Assembly: GCF_038957035.1 (NCBI RefSeq)
Contig: NZ_CP152412.1
Span: 6,754,501 to 6,818,500 of the forward strand
Length of the DNA: 64,000 bases
Direction: 5' to 3'
From: Bradyrhizobium sp. B097
GTDB taxonomy: Bacteria > Pseudomonadota > Alphaproteobacteria > Rhizobiales > Xanthobacteraceae
The position numbers and the translations under genes are program-made. Numbering within the stretch: the stretch's first letter is position 1; each line of letters begins with the position of its first letter. The notes under the pieces were generated by a model. That model saw only the letters and a list, made by a program, of their open reading frames with translations, was not told the origin of the DNA and did not search any database. Of this stretch, positions 1 to 12,063 are shown piece after piece.

Positions 1-919
1 GCTGCGTCAGCATGCGCCAGGCCGTATCGGCGGCGATGAACAGCGGCTTCGGCGTCAGCCCGCACGCCGTCTCGATGCGCGCCCACAGCAACCGCAGCGC
101 GCGGAATTTTGCCATGGTCAAAAACTGGTCGGCATCCGCGGCGAGCCGCGCATAGACCATCCCCTGCGCCTGCTCCAGCGGAACGCCGGCGCCGTCGATC
201 GCGCGCAGATAAGCCACGCCGCAGGCGAGCACGAACGCGAGCTCCTGCACCTCGGAGCCGCCGGCATCGTGGATCACGCGCCCGTCAGCGGACGCGAACG
301 GTCCCTTGAAGCCGAGCGCGGCGAGCCCCTTGATGGCGCCGGTGACGGCCGGAACGATCTCGTCCCATGTGTCGGGGCTGTGCCCCCACAGCGCGCCGGC
401 CGCAAGCGGATCGAGCCCGAAGCGGATGTTGCAGGCGGCGGGATCGTGGCCATTGCTCTTCACATATTCCGCGACATGGATCGCCGCCATCCGCGATTGC
501 GGACCGATCTGGAGCTCGATGCCGATGCCGGCATCGAGATGAATATCCTTGAAGACCTTTGCGACCGCATCGGCCGAAGGTTCCAGCCCGAACCCGTGAG
601 CGCCACTGCCGCCGGCGAACACCAGCGCGAGCCCGGTCCCGCCATTTTCGAGATCGGTCAGTGCCTGCGCATTCGCGAGCGCCGCATCGGGATGGTCGAT
701 CCGCTGCATGATCTGCCACGGTGCGGCGGCAGGCCGTCCCACCACGGGCGCAACGCCCCTGGCGCGCGGATAGAGCGGGTCGATCTTCAGGCCGTCATAG
801 GTCTTGCCGACCAGCTTCTCGAACGGCGCCCCCTTCAGCACGCCATCGACCAGCTTGCGCCAGTCTTCGACTGTCGCCTTGGGGAAATCGGCCGCCAATG
901 GCAATTCAACCGTTGTCAC
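1..919 (-). CDS. mutA: Methylmalonyl-CoA mutase small (beta) subunit, N-terminal part, runs off the window
   Basis: The minus-strand frame is open from a GTG at 919 to the window edge, giving about 306 residues that begin VTTVELPLAADFPKAT. An AGGGAG ribosome site lies just upstream of the GTG. The sequence resembles the small chain of adenosylcobalamin-dependent methylmalonyl-CoA mutase, which with MutB converts methylmalonyl-CoA to succinyl-CoA in the cytoplasm. Roughly half of the usual length of about 600-700 residues is visible, so the C-terminal B12-type domain cannot be judged. It is the last visible gene of a run that also encodes biotin synthase and propionyl-CoA carboxylase, which supports the assignment. 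Confidence 0.85.
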   Translation of the reverse strand, partial: MTTVELPLAADFPKATVEDWRKLVDGVLKGAPFEKLVGKTYDGLKIDPLYPRARGVAPVVGRPAAAPWQIMQRIDHPDAALANAQALTDLENGGTGLALVFAGGSGAHGFGLEPSADAVAKVFKDIHLDAGIGIELQIGPQSRMAAIHVAEYVKSNGHDPAACNIRFGLDPLAAGALWGHSPDTWDEIVPAVTGAIKGLAALGFKGPFASADGRVIHDAGGSEVQELAFVLACGVAYLRAIDGAGVPLEQAQGMVYARLAADADQFLTMAKFRALRLLWARIETACGLTPKPLFIAADTAWRMLTQ

Positions 920-996
920 ACCTGGCTCCCTTCATATCTGCACAATTTTGCGGATCGAGCTGCACGACATCCATTGATACTTCGAGCGCTATAGAC

Positions 997-2106
997 CTAT
1001 CGGTGATCCTTCCAGCGCTGCACGACGCTGGCGAGCGGCAGTTCCTCAGGGTCCCTGACCATTGAAGGGGTCCTCGAGAAGCGCGGTGCCGGGGCGGGCT
1101 GCAGCACTCCGTGCCGAGTCAGAAACGCTTGGCGGGAAACCATGTGTTTGTGGTGCGAGGCCTCAGCCATTGTCAGCACCGGGGCGAAGCAAACGTCGGT
1201 GCCCTCCATGATCTTGCACCACTCCTCGCGTGTCTTGCTCTTGAAAACTGCCGCAAGTTTCTGCTTCAAGTTGGGCCAGGCTACGGGATCCATCTGAGCG
1301 TCGAATTCAGAATCGAGCAGGCCTGCATGCTGCCGCAAAAGCGCGTAGAATTGAGGCTCGATAGATCCGATCGAAACGAAATTGCCGCAAGCGCATTCGA
1401 AAGCACCGTAAAAATGCGCGCCTCCATCGAGCATATTTTGCTCGCGGCCTTCCACCCATTTCCCACTGGCGCTCAGGTCGAAGAACATGGTCATCAATGA
1501 GGCGGCTCCATCACACATTGCGGCGTCCACGACCTGTCCTCTGCCCGACTTCTTCGCCTCCATCAGCGCGGCGAGAACCCCTACGAGGAGATAGAGCGCA
1601 CCTCCACCGAAATCACCGACCAGGTTGAGCGGCGGGACCGGCCTTTCCCGCGGACCGATTGCGGCGAGCGCGCCTGTGATGGAGATGTAGTTGATATCGT
1701 GACCGGCCGCGTTGGCGAGAGGGCCCGACTGGCCCCAACCGGTCATTCGACCGTACACGAGTCCAGGGTTTCGACTTAGAACGACATCTGGACCGAGCCC
1801 GAGGCGCTCCATCACCCCGGGACGAAACCCCTCAATGAGAGCGTCAGCCGCACAGAGGAGCTCAAGCACCTCCCCGATGCTGTTGACGTCTTTGAGGTCG
1901 ACGTGGACCCACTTACGACCGCGCTCCGCAATTCCTTTTAGGTTTCTTGCGCTACCGATACGATCAAGAGTTACAACCTCGGCACCCATGTCCGCTAACA
2001 TCATGCAAGCGAACGGGCCAGGGCCGATGCCGGCGAACTCTACAATGCGAACGCCTGCAAGAGGACCAGCGCCGCCAGCGGTCTGCGAGCTCGACTCAGC
2101 AACCAT
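997..2106 (-). CDS. Alpha-methylacyl-CoA racemase-like, CaiB/BaiF family III CoA-transferase fold
   Basis: 369 residues. The N-terminus [20 protein letters not shown] and the following [12 protein letters not shown] are typical of CaiB/BaiF proteins. The [14 protein letters not shown] stretch followed by [14 protein letters not shown] is the signature around the catalytic Asp of the alpha-methylacyl-CoA racemase branch. The enzyme would epimerise (R)/(S)-2-methylacyl-CoA. The ATG at 2106 has a strong AGGGAG site. It lies between pccA and mutA on the same strand, so a role on methyl-branched or methylmalonyl-type thioesters in the propionate route is plausible. The exact substrate is inferred only; it could also be a CoA-transferase. 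Confidence 0.85.
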   Translation of the reverse strand: MVAESSSQTAGGAGPLAGVRIVEFAGIGPGPFACMMLADMGAEVVTLDRIGSARNLKGIAERGRKWVHVDLKDVNSIGEVLELLCAADALIEGFRPGVMERLGLGPDVVLSRNPGLVYGRMTGWGQSGPLANAAGHDINYISITGALAAIGPRERPVPPLNLVGDFGGGALYLLVGVLAALMEAKKSGRGQVVDAAMCDGAASLMTMFFDLSASGKWVEGREQNMLDGGAHFYGAFECACGNFVSIGSIEPQFYALLRQHAGLLDSEFDAQMDPVAWPNLKQKLAAVFKSKTREEWCKIMEGTDVCFAPVLTMAEASHHKHMVSRQAFLTRHGVLQPAPAPRFSRTPSMVRDPEELPLASVVQRWKDHR

Positions 2107-2164
2107 GTTTCATCTCCCTTCAGATAGTTTGTTTTGCGACCGATTGCTCGGGGAATGGAGGCGG

Positions 2165-4186
<2,022 letters not shown>

Positions 4187-4187
4187 C

Positions 4188-5717
4188 TCACAAGGGCAAA
4201 TTGTCGTGCTTCTTCGCCGGGATCTCGACCTTCTTGTCCTTCAGCATCGCCAGTGCCCGCGCGATCCGGCGGCGGGTCGAATGCGGCATGATGACGTCGT
4301 CGATGTAGCCGCGCTCGGCGGCGATGAAGGGCGACAGGAAGCGGTCTTCGTATTCCTTCGTTCGGGCGGCGATCTTGTCGGGGTCGCCGATGTCAGCGCG
4401 GAAGATGATTTCCACCGCACCCTTGGCGCCCATCACGGCGATCTGCGCGGTCGGCCAGGCGTAGTTCATGTCGGCGCCGATTTCCTTCGACGCCATCACG
4501 TCGAAGGCGCCGCCATAGGCCTTGCGGGTGATGATGGTGACGAGCGGCACCGTGCACTGCGAATAGGCGAACAAGAGTTTTGCGCCGTGCTTGATCAGGC
4601 CGCCATATTCCTGCGCGGTGCCGGGCAGGAAGCCCGGCACGTCGACGAAGGTGACGATCGGGATGTTGAAGGCATCGCAGAACCGCACGAAGCGCGCCGC
4701 CTTGCGCGAGGCATCACTGTCGAGCACGCCGGCCAGCACCATCGGCTGGTTGGCGACGAAGCCGACGGTGCGGCCGGCGATGCGGCCGAAGCCGGTGACG
4801 ATGTTTTTGGCAAAGGTCTCCGAGATCTCGAAGAAGTCGCCCTCGTCGACGACCTTCAGGATCAGCTCCTTCATGTCGTAGGGCTTGTGCGGATTGTCGG
4901 GGATCAGCGTGTCGAGCGACATGTCGACCCGGCCGATGTCGTCGAAACTCGGCCATTCCGGCACACCGTCGGTGTTGTTCGACGGCAGAAAGTCGATCAG
5001 GCGGCGCATCTGCAACAGCGCATCGACGTCGTTCTCGAACGCGCCGTCGGCGATCGAGGAGCGCGTCGCGTGCACCGAGGCGCCGCCGAGCTCCTCCGCC
5101 GTCACGACTTCGTTGGTGACGGTCTTCACCACGTCGGGGCCGGTGACGAACATGTAGCTGGTGTTCTTCACCATGAAGATGAAGTCGGTCATGGCGGGCG
5201 AATAGACGTCACCGCCGGCGCAGGGGCCCATGATGACGGAGATCTGCGGGATCACGCCGGAGGCGATGACGTTGCGGCGGAACACGTAGGAATAACCCGC
5301 GAGCGCAGCGACGCCCTCCTGGATGCGCGCGCCGCCGGCGTCATAGAGGCCGATGATCGGCGCCCTCGCCTTCATCGCCATGTCCTGAAGTTTGGTGATC
5401 TTCAGCGCGTGGGTTTCGGAGAGCGAGCCGCCGAAAACGGTAAAGTCCTTGGCAAAGACAAAAGTCTTGCGGCCGTTGACCGTGCCCCAGCCGGTGACGA
5501 CGCCGTCGCCGGGGATCTTGTTCTTCTCCATGCCGAACTCGATCGAGCGGTGCTCGACGAACATGTCGAATTCCTCGAACGAGCCCTTGTCCAGCAGCAG
5601 CTCGATCCGCTCGCGGGCGGTGAGCTTGCCGCGGGCGTGCTGCGCCTCGATGCGCTTTTCGCCGCCGCCGAGCCTGGCGCCGGCACGTCGATCTTCGAGT
5701 TCAGCCAATGTCGTCAC
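4188..5717 (-). CDS. pccB: Propionyl-CoA carboxylase beta chain (carboxyltransferase)
   Basis: 509 residues from a GTG at 5717 ([19 protein letters not shown]), the canonical N-terminus and length (about 510). The frame is open to 5786, but those extra 23 residues do not look like the family. An AAGGA sits about 11 bases before the GTG. Two crotonase-like carboxyltransferase halves are visible: [19 protein letters not shown] with [16 protein letters not shown], then [15 protein letters not shown] and [12 protein letters not shown]. It transfers the carboxyl group from biotin on PccA to propionyl-CoA. It sits between bioB (100 bp upstream) and pccA (1 bp downstream). Confidence 0.95.
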   Translation of the reverse strand: MTTLAELEDRRAGARLGGGEKRIEAQHARGKLTARERIELLLDKGSFEEFDMFVEHRSIEFGMEKNKIPGDGVVTGWGTVNGRKTFVFAKDFTVFGGSLSETHALKITKLQDMAMKARAPIIGLYDAGGARIQEGVAALAGYSYVFRRNVIASGVIPQISVIMGPCAGGDVYSPAMTDFIFMVKNTSYMFVTGPDVVKTVTNEVVTAEELGGASVHATRSSIADGAFENDVDALLQMRRLIDFLPSNNTDGVPEWPSFDDIGRVDMSLDTLIPDNPHKPYDMKELILKVVDEGDFFEISETFAKNIVTGFGRIAGRTVGFVANQPMVLAGVLDSDASRKAARFVRFCDAFNIPIVTFVDVPGFLPGTAQEYGGLIKHGAKLLFAYSQCTVPLVTIITRKAYGGAFDVMASKEIGADMNYAWPTAQIAVMGAKGAVEIIFRADIGDPDKIAARTKEYEDRFLSPFIAAERGYIDDVIMPHSTRRRIARALAMLKDKKVEIPAKKHDNLPL

Positions 5718-5817
5718 GGCAGCGTATGTCCTTACAGTCAGGTCCGACTTGGTGCGAACCAAGAAAAGAGAATGGATGCAAGGCAACAGTCGATTTGCCG
5801 ATAGTGCGAGGCCTTCG

Positions 5818-6813
5818 TCAGTGCGGCCGGAAGCTCATGCCGAGCCGCTGTAGAAGACCTTCATCCCGCTCGCGTTGCGGGTTTTTCGTCGTGAGCAGTA
5901 CGTCACCGATGAAGAGCGAATTCGCGCCAGCCAGAAAGCAAAGCGCCTGCAGCTCATCGGTCATATACTGTCGTCCGGCCGACAGCCGGACCACCGCGTG
6001 TGGCATCAAAATGCGGGCGACCGCGACCAGCCGCGCCACCTCAATCGGATCGGGACGCGAGGCGGTATCCGCAACCGGTACACCCCTGACCTCATTCCAA
6101 AGGTTAATGGGTACGCTTTCTGGATGGGCCGGCAGATTGGCAAGCAATACGAGCATGCCGAGCCGATCTTCGATTCCCTCGCCCATTCCGATGATGCCCC
6201 CCGAACAGACGCTGATGCCGGCGTGGCGTACGTGCTCCAACGTGTCCAGGCGGTCCTGCAAGGTACGTGTGGTGATGATCTTGCCGTAGAACTCGGGCGA
6301 GGTGTCGACGTTATGGTTGTAAAAGCGGAGGCCGGCGGTGGCGAGCCGTTCGGCCTGCTCGGACGTCAGCATTCCGAGCGTGACACAAGTTTCGAGACCT
6401 AGTCGCTTCACCGCGGTTACCATGTCGCAAACGCGATCAAGTTCCCGGTCCTTTGGGCTACGCCAGGCAGCGGCCATGCAGAACCGGGTCGCGCCGGCGC
6501 TTTTGGCTCGCCGCGCGGCAGCAACTACGTCGGCCTGATCCAATAAACGAGTTGCACCGACGCCAGTATCGTAGCGCGCGCTTTGCGAACAATATCCGCA
6601 ATCCTCAGGACAACCGCCGGTCTTGATGCTGAGCAAGCTCGCGAGCTCAATAGCATTGGGATCGAAGTTGCCGCGATGAGTGCTCTGGGCACGGAAAACG
6701 AGATCGGAAAACGGAAGATTGTAGATCGCTTCGGCCTCGGAGCGGGTCCACTGCCGACGAACTGCCCCCGTGGGGGCGGCGTCATCTTGATAGGCTTGGT
6801 CAATCACGCTCAT
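5818..6813 (-). CDS. bioB: Biotin synthase (radical SAM)
   Basis: 331 residues from the ATG at 6813 ([11 protein letters not shown]), chosen because GAGGAGA lies about 10 bases upstream; the frame continues to 6894 without family similarity. The radical-SAM cluster motif is CPEDCGYC, giving Cys 68, 72 and 75. [20 protein letters not shown] and RLSAGR are typical BioB signatures. The enzyme inserts sulfur into dethiobiotin. No other bio genes adjoin it. It heads the operon of biotin-dependent propionyl-CoA carboxylase, so it probably serves extra biotin demand when that enzyme is induced. A second bioB elsewhere in the genome is likely but cannot be seen here. Confidence 0.95.
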   Translation of the reverse strand: MSVIDQAYQDDAAPTGAVRRQWTRSEAEAIYNLPFSDLVFRAQSTHRGNFDPNAIELASLLSIKTGGCPEDCGYCSQSARYDTGVGATRLLDQADVVAAARRAKSAGATRFCMAAAWRSPKDRELDRVCDMVTAVKRLGLETCVTLGMLTSEQAERLATAGLRFYNHNVDTSPEFYGKIITTRTLQDRLDTLEHVRHAGISVCSGGIIGMGEGIEDRLGMLVLLANLPAHPESVPINLWNEVRGVPVADTASRPDPIEVARLVAVARILMPHAVVRLSAGRQYMTDELQALCFLAGANSLFIGDVLLTTKNPQRERDEGLLQRLGMSFRPH

Positions 6814-7000
6814 AACGACTCGTCTCCTCAGCGCCGCCATTGATCCCGGAAACGAACCGCGCGCCCCTGCGATCGCTCCACCAAAGGCTCGCAAGCCGGC
6901 ACGACCGACGGGGTGATTCCCCGCCGGTCACGCGCTCCCCGGAATGCAATCCCCGCCTGGGCTGGAGGCATCAGCAACCTTTGCACCTCGATCGAATGTA

Positions 7001-7015
7001 TGCAAAGTTAGCAAA
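7001..7015. promoter_or_regulatory. Candidate ScfR/RamB-type operator, copy 1
   Basis: TGCAAAGTTAGCAAA. Its reverse complement TTTGCTAACTTTGCA matches the copy at 7072-7086 in 13 of 15 positions, so the two sites are inverted relative to each other between bioB and the divergent regulator. TTTGCAAA-like half-sites are known for RamB-type regulators; assigning it to this regulator is inference. Confidence 0.55.
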
Positions 7016-7041
7016 TCGGTCGCCATAGGAGGACAAAAGAA

Positions 7042-7092
7042 GTGCTCATTATTGCTGATTCCGCCACAGATTTTGTTAAGTTTGCAAAGTGA
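7042..7092 (+). CDS. Possible 16-codon leader ORF coupled to the regulator start
   Basis: A perfect AGGAGG (7027-7032) lies 9 bases before a GTG at 7042. The reading frame VLIIADSATDFVKFAK ends at a TGA (7090-7092) that overlaps the GTG start of the downstream regulator as GTGA. The regulator start has no Shine-Dalgarno of its own and no in-frame start upstream, so translation may be coupled through this leader. The operator copy at 7072-7086 lies inside the leader. Expression of the peptide is unproven. Confidence 0.4.
   Translation: MLIIADSATDFVKFAK
7072..7086. promoter_or_regulatory. Candidate ScfR/RamB-type operator, copy 2
   Basis: TTTGTTAAGTTTGCA lies immediately before the regulator GTG (7089) and is inverted relative to copy 1 at 7001-7015. 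Its position suggests autoregulation, with copy 1 closer to the divergent bioB-pcc promoter. Confidence 0.55.
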
Positions 7093-8540
7093 CGAAGCAC
7101 CGGAAGATCTTTGCCGGCGACCGGCTGCGGCGGCTGCGCGAACAACGCGGGACGACACAAGCGGAACTCGCAGACGCTCTTGGCATTTCGGCAGGCTATC
7201 TGAGCCAAATGGAGGGGGATCAGAGGCCAATCACGCGCAAGCTGCTGATGCGGCTTAGCCGGCTGCTCGGCATTGAACCGAACTATTTCGCAGCCGATGA
7301 TGACTTGCGGCTCGCGAGCGAACTTCGCGAAAGCGCCAGCGACCCGCTGTTCGGGTCAGCCATCTCGGCCGACGAGGCGAGCGCGGCCGTCCGGGTCGCA
7401 CCCGACATCGCGCAGCGCTTTCTCCATCTCTACCGCGGCTATCTCGCGCTCGAAGAAGAGCATCGTTCCCTGCAAACGCGCGTCGCGCAGAACGATGTAG
7501 GAGCCGCCAGCCGCTTTCCCTACGATGAGGTCCGGGACTGGGTGCAATCGAAGCGAAACTATTTCGATGCGCTCGACCGCGCCGCCGAAAGACTCGCCGA
7601 AGCACGAGACTTCCATCCCGAGAACCGCAACGAAGACTTCATCAAGTACTTGCGCGATGCGTATGGGATCCGAACGGGCCAAGCTCGAGAGGATCTTGGT
7701 AAGGGGATGATCTGGCGGCTCGATAACAACGCCAAGACCCTCTTTCTATCCGAAGATGCCCCCGTAGAAAGTCGACTGTTCTGGATCGCTCACGTCATCG
7801 GCCTCCTTGAACAGCGAGACAGCATCGAGCGCCAAATCAAACAGGCACGACTGAGTAATGAGGAGGCAGCATCGCTGGCACGCGTCGCTCTCGCCAACTA
7901 CTTTGCCGGTGCACTGGTCATGCCGTACGAAGCATTCCTCGCCACCGCGCGCGAAGTTCGGTACGACATCGAACGCCTTCAGCGACGCTTCGGCACGAGC
8001 TTCGAACAGGTCTGCCATCGCTTGAGCACGCTTCAACGTCGTGACTCGCCAGGAATTCCGTTCTACTTCTTGAAGATCGACATCGCCGGAAACGTGCTAA
8101 AGCGCAGCAGCGCCACCCGCTTCCAGTTCGCCCGCTTCGGAGGTCCCTGCCCCCTGTGGAACGTGCATCAATCGTTTTCGCAGCCTGGCCGCATCTTGAT
8201 CCAGTTGGCTGCCACGCCGGATGGAACGAGATATCTTTCCGTGGCTCGAACCGTGAGTCTTTCGGCAGGCTCCTATCTTAGTCGCCCGCGCGCCGTCGCG
8301 GTCGGACTCGGATGCGAAATTGCCTATGCAAACGAGACGGTCTACTCGAAAGGCCTCGACCTGGATGACCTCGATGCAACCGATCCCATCGGTCCAGGAT
8401 GCAGAGCCTGCGAACGTAAAGATTGTCGTCACCGGGCGTTACCGCCGATCGGACATCCACTTGACGTCGGTACAATAGAAAGAGGGGTGCTCCCGTATCA
8501 AATCGACACTAAAATTCCGCGAGCCGGCGGCATCAGATGA
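7089..8540 (+). CDS. Short-chain-fatty-acyl transcriptional regulator (ScfR/RamB/MccR type, XRE HTH)
   Basis: 483 residues. An XRE helix-turn-helix occupies about 11-66 (LRRLREQRGTTQAELADALG; AGYLSQMEGDQRPIT). A central IrrE-like domain and a C-terminal DUF2083-type region follow, ending with a Cys cluster CRACERKDCRHRA that is characteristic of ScfR proteins. Family members sense short-chain acyl-CoA and control propionate, methylcitrate or methylmalonyl genes. It is divergent from bioB-pccBA-racemase-mutA, which fits control of that operon. The GTG start overlaps the stop of a leader ORF. All domains look intact. Confidence 0.85.
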   Translation: MTKHRKIFAGDRLRRLREQRGTTQAELADALGISAGYLSQMEGDQRPITRKLLMRLSRLLGIEPNYFAADDDLRLASELRESASDPLFGSAISADEASAAVRVAPDIAQRFLHLYRGYLALEEEHRSLQTRVAQNDVGAASRFPYDEVRDWVQSKRNYFDALDRAAERLAEARDFHPENRNEDFIKYLRDAYGIRTGQAREDLGKGMIWRLDNNAKTLFLSEDAPVESRLFWIAHVIGLLEQRDSIERQIKQARLSNEEAASLARVALANYFAGALVMPYEAFLATAREVRYDIERLQRRFGTSFEQVCHRLSTLQRRDSPGIPFYFLKIDIAGNVLKRSSATRFQFARFGGPCPLWNVHQSFSQPGRILIQLAATPDGTRYLSVARTVSLSAGSYLSRPRAVAVGLGCEIAYANETVYSKGLDLDDLDATDPIGPGCRACERKDCRHRALPPIGHPLDVGTIERGVLPYQIDTKIPRAGGIR

Positions 8541-8689
8541 CCGCGCAAGAGCCAACACTGCGATAGCTTCCGATGGACAATCCGGTTGCGCGGCTGCTCC
8601 GGTTGCCTTGGTTACCGAAACAGCCAGGCAACTTGAGACGGGGTTCAGATTTTCTAAGGACTCTCACTCCTATCCCTTTTCCGCTGACA

Positions 8690-11317
8690 TTTGCGAAAAA
8701 AGAGCTGTTCGTACGCCCAGCGCGCCCGACGCATCGAGGTGCAAGTTCTCGGCGATCGTTCCGGCTGGCTCGCCCACCCCTTTGAGCGGGATTGCAGCGT
8801 TCAACGTCGATTTCAGAAGATAATCGAAATTGCACCGAGCCCCTGGCTCAGCGACGAAATGAGGAAGCGGTTGATCGACGCCGCAACCGGCATTGTCGAT
8901 GGGTTAGGCTACGTCGGCCTGGGTACCGTTGAATTCCTCGTCTAGATTGATAAGCGAGGACACGAGACCGGACGCTTCGTCTTCATCTAAATGAATCCTC
9001 GACTCCAGATTGAGCATACTGTGACTGAGGAAGTAACCGGGGTCGATCTTGTACAGACGCAGATCAAACTCGCGGCAGGTACGACGCTTGATCAACTGGA
9101 TTATTCGACCACGACACCCACGACTCATGGTTACGGGCTCCAGTTGCGTGTCAATATGGAGGATATGTCAGAGGATGGAATTGCGCGTGAGCTCCGGCGC
9201 ACTTTCCACGTTCGACCCGCCTTCTGGCGCAGGGATCGGGATCGAGCCAGCCGGTCATCGGGGCTACGCCGCCAACCCGAGCTTCGACTCGCTGCTCGCC
9301 AAGGTCGTAATCAGGTCTGCGTCCAGTGAATTCGAGGACGCGACGCGGCGTGCCTATCGATCGCTGTGCGAATTCGATATCAGCGGAGCGCAGACTAATC
9401 TTGCGCTATTGCAAAATATCTTACTCCATCCCGAGTTCGTCGCCGGCCACATCGACACGCGGTTCGTCGAAGCACACGCCAAGGAGCTCGTCGCGGTTTC
9501 GAGTGACATGCACCCCGGCTTCAGACGCTCCGTTGGAAGCCAACCGACGGAAGCGGCGCTTGTCGACGACAACTCTTACGTCGCAGATGGCGTACTGGTC
9601 CGCTCTCCAATGCAGGGCCGGCTGCTGTCGATTGACGTCAATGTTGGCGACCGCATTCGCTCAGGCCACGCTCTTCTCGTGGTTGAAGCGATGAAGATGG
9701 AGCATTCTGTTGTCGCCGAGGTAGCTGGCGTCGTGACAGAGGTGCTTTGTTCGGCGGGGGATTCGCTACGCGCAGGCGCCCCCTTGGTGGTGATTGCGCC
9801 TTACGACCTCGCTTTGGACGACGATGCCAATCGAACGGATGCGACGACCAGCGCGACGGAACGTCTTGACGTTCTGCTCGAGCAGCGGGCGGCGCTTCTC
9901 GATGAGGCCCGCCCCGGCGCCGTCGCCAAACAGCGAGAACGTGGAGCCTTGACGGCTCGCAAGAGAATCGCCCTCCTGTGCGCAGACAGCTTTGTGGAAT
10001 TCGGCTCCTCGATAGCCGCCCGACGGTCGTCTTCGCACAGGATTTCACAGTGTTCGGTGGCAGTGCTGGCCATCTGAGCAGCGCAAAGGTTGACCGTGCT
10101 ATCTCTCTGGCGTTGTCGAACGGGCTTCGTCTTGTCTTGTTGCTTGATGGAGGCGGCCATCGCATTCAAGACGGCCAAAATTCCAGATCCTACGCGCACG
10201 GGGCGGCGACGTTTCACGATTTTGCTCGCCTGTCGGGCTGGGCTCCCGTGGTTGCAGCCGTGCTCGGCGCTGGATTTGCAACTATTGCGGTCTCGCAGAC
10301 TTCGTCGTCATGCTCAAGGGTAAGGCGACGATGGGACTGGCGGGGCCCGCCCTGGTGCGAGCCGGCACGGGCGAGGTGATCGCGTCGCAGGCGCTCGGCG
10401 GCGCTGACGCGCAAGTCGATCGCCACGGACTTGCAGACCTCGGTGTCGACACGGAACCGCAAGCAATCGATGCCATTCGGTCGTTTCTCTCCTATTTGGC
10501 AGCGAATGCACAAGCGGCGGGCCCACGGGCGGCTGTACCGCCGGACGCCGACAGTCCCGAACGAGCTGAGCGGCTGCTGGACGCAGTACCCGCCAACACA
10601 CGTCGAAATTATGATGTTTTGCCGTTGATTTCGCTCATCGCCGACCCAGAGAGCGTGTACGAAATCAAACCTACCTTTGCGCGTAACATCGTGACCGCGT
10701 TTGCGCGCCTGGAGGGCCGACCAGTCGGTTTCATCGCCAGTCAGGCGCTGCACGCAGGTGGCATGCTCGACTCGCCTGCGTGCGAAAAGGCAGCGCGCTT
10801 CATCGCGACTTGTGATGCATTCGGTTTGCCCCTGATCTGTTTGATCGACGTTCCCGGCTTTTCGATAGGATCTGAGGCGGAAAGAACGACGTCGGGCCGC
10901 AGGAGCGCTAAGCTCATCTACGAGCTGGGCCACGCAACTGTGCCGCGCATCTCGATCGTTCTGCGCAAGGGGTACGGGTTGGGTTACGTGGCGATGGGCG
11001 GCGGCCACAGTTTCGATGCCGACGCCTGCCTTGCATGGCCGACGGCGGAGATCTGTGCAATGTCGGTCGAGGGTTCTGTGGATGTCGCGTACCGTGCCGA
11101 GTATGAGCGTGCCGCCGATCCCGCATCGCGGCGCCAGGAGCTGATCGATGCCATTCGCAGCCGGATCGGCCCGATCCATGCCGCGGAAGGCTTCGGCGTC
11201 GACGAAGTGATCGCCCCCCGAACAACACGAGGTCGCTTGCTCGAGCTTCTTGAACGAGCGCCGGCGCGGCGCGACGTGCATCAACCTCGAAATTTTCGAT
11301 CAATCAGTCCGATTTGA
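8690..11317 (+). pseudogene. Wreck of a single-chain biotin-dependent acyl-CoA carboxylase (BC-BCCP-carboxyltransferase)
   Basis: Successive frames spell one long protein. AKKELFVR shifts into ARRIEVQVLGD with CSVQRRFQKIIEIAP (biotin carboxylase, about 8690-8945, then a stop). [20 protein letters not shown] follows from 8991. After a shift near 9230 come the BC C-terminus and a biotinyl domain with VVEAMKMEH (about 9685). A carboxyltransferase start (AKQRERGALTARKRIALL) shifts near 10010 into [16 protein letters not shown] and near 10310 into the C-terminal carboxyltransferase half, ending at 11317 (IDVPGFSIGSEAER). About 200 N-terminal BC residues are missing and at least four frame breaks are present. 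The last 335 codons are still open and could be misannotated as an intact gene. It is unrelated in detail to the intact pccAB nearby. Confidence 0.85.
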
Positions 11318-12063
11318 TCACGAAGGACGCAGGAGAGTCGTCAATGGCTGCCGATCGCCACCGGATTTTGGAACACCCCTAAATATCTCCAGCTTAACGG
11401 TCTCTGAGAGGATACCGTCGCACCATTCAAACTTGCAGCCGGGATGAATGGCAGTCGGATTTACGTCCAGATTGCTCACTTCGGAGAACCGGCCATCTCT
11501 AGTTCTAGTTCGATTGATCTTCGCCTGCCGATCCATCGTGGATCCTTGAACTATCGACTGGTGAGGTCTCTCAGCCCAGGCTTCTGCCGTCAGAGTTTGA
11601 AGCTACCGCCATCCGCATAGCCCTTGGGCCTGATTTCCAGAGACGCGGCCTGATCCAGGCGCTGCTTTCGGCAACGAAAATGTGGAGCGCTGTCACTCAC
11701 CCGCAGCCATGCTCAGTCGCGCCGCTCCAGCCAGCCGGAGACGAGAAGATCTCCGGCCCGAAAGTCAGCATTCACAGCTCCGATCCAGCGCTCGCAGTCG
11801 GCCGTTGGCCCATCGACCGAGATGCGGGGCGGTTAGCAAGACTGGATGGCGAGCCGCAATTGGCGGCCCCGTGTTCGAACACCTCCCGTGCGCGACGCGA
11901 GTTGTCAAGGGCCGTCAAAGTCCGGCGCACCATCTTGCCCGCCGATCGTGTCGTTGGTGGTATCGCCTTGCGGCCGGCTCGATGAGCTCCGCTGACCAAC
12001 GTGGCGATGCCGAGACGACCAATGGTCTGACTTTATCGGCTTCGATCACCCCGTCCGTCGAGC
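11318..12063. other. Intergenic stretch without a supportable gene
   Basis: About 750 bases between the carboxylase wreck and the converging peptidase gene. Short open frames occur on both strands, but none shows a recognisable domain, a ribosome site or consistent coding character. It is probably decayed sequence. Confidence 0.5.

Noticed and set aside
6905..6965. GGGTGATTCCCCGCCGGT resembles the 5' part of an FMN (RFN) riboswitch upstream of the ScfR gene.
   Set aside because: The remaining conserved RFN helices and the downstream GGGGCCGACGGT-type segment are missing, and neither flanking gene concerns riboflavin.
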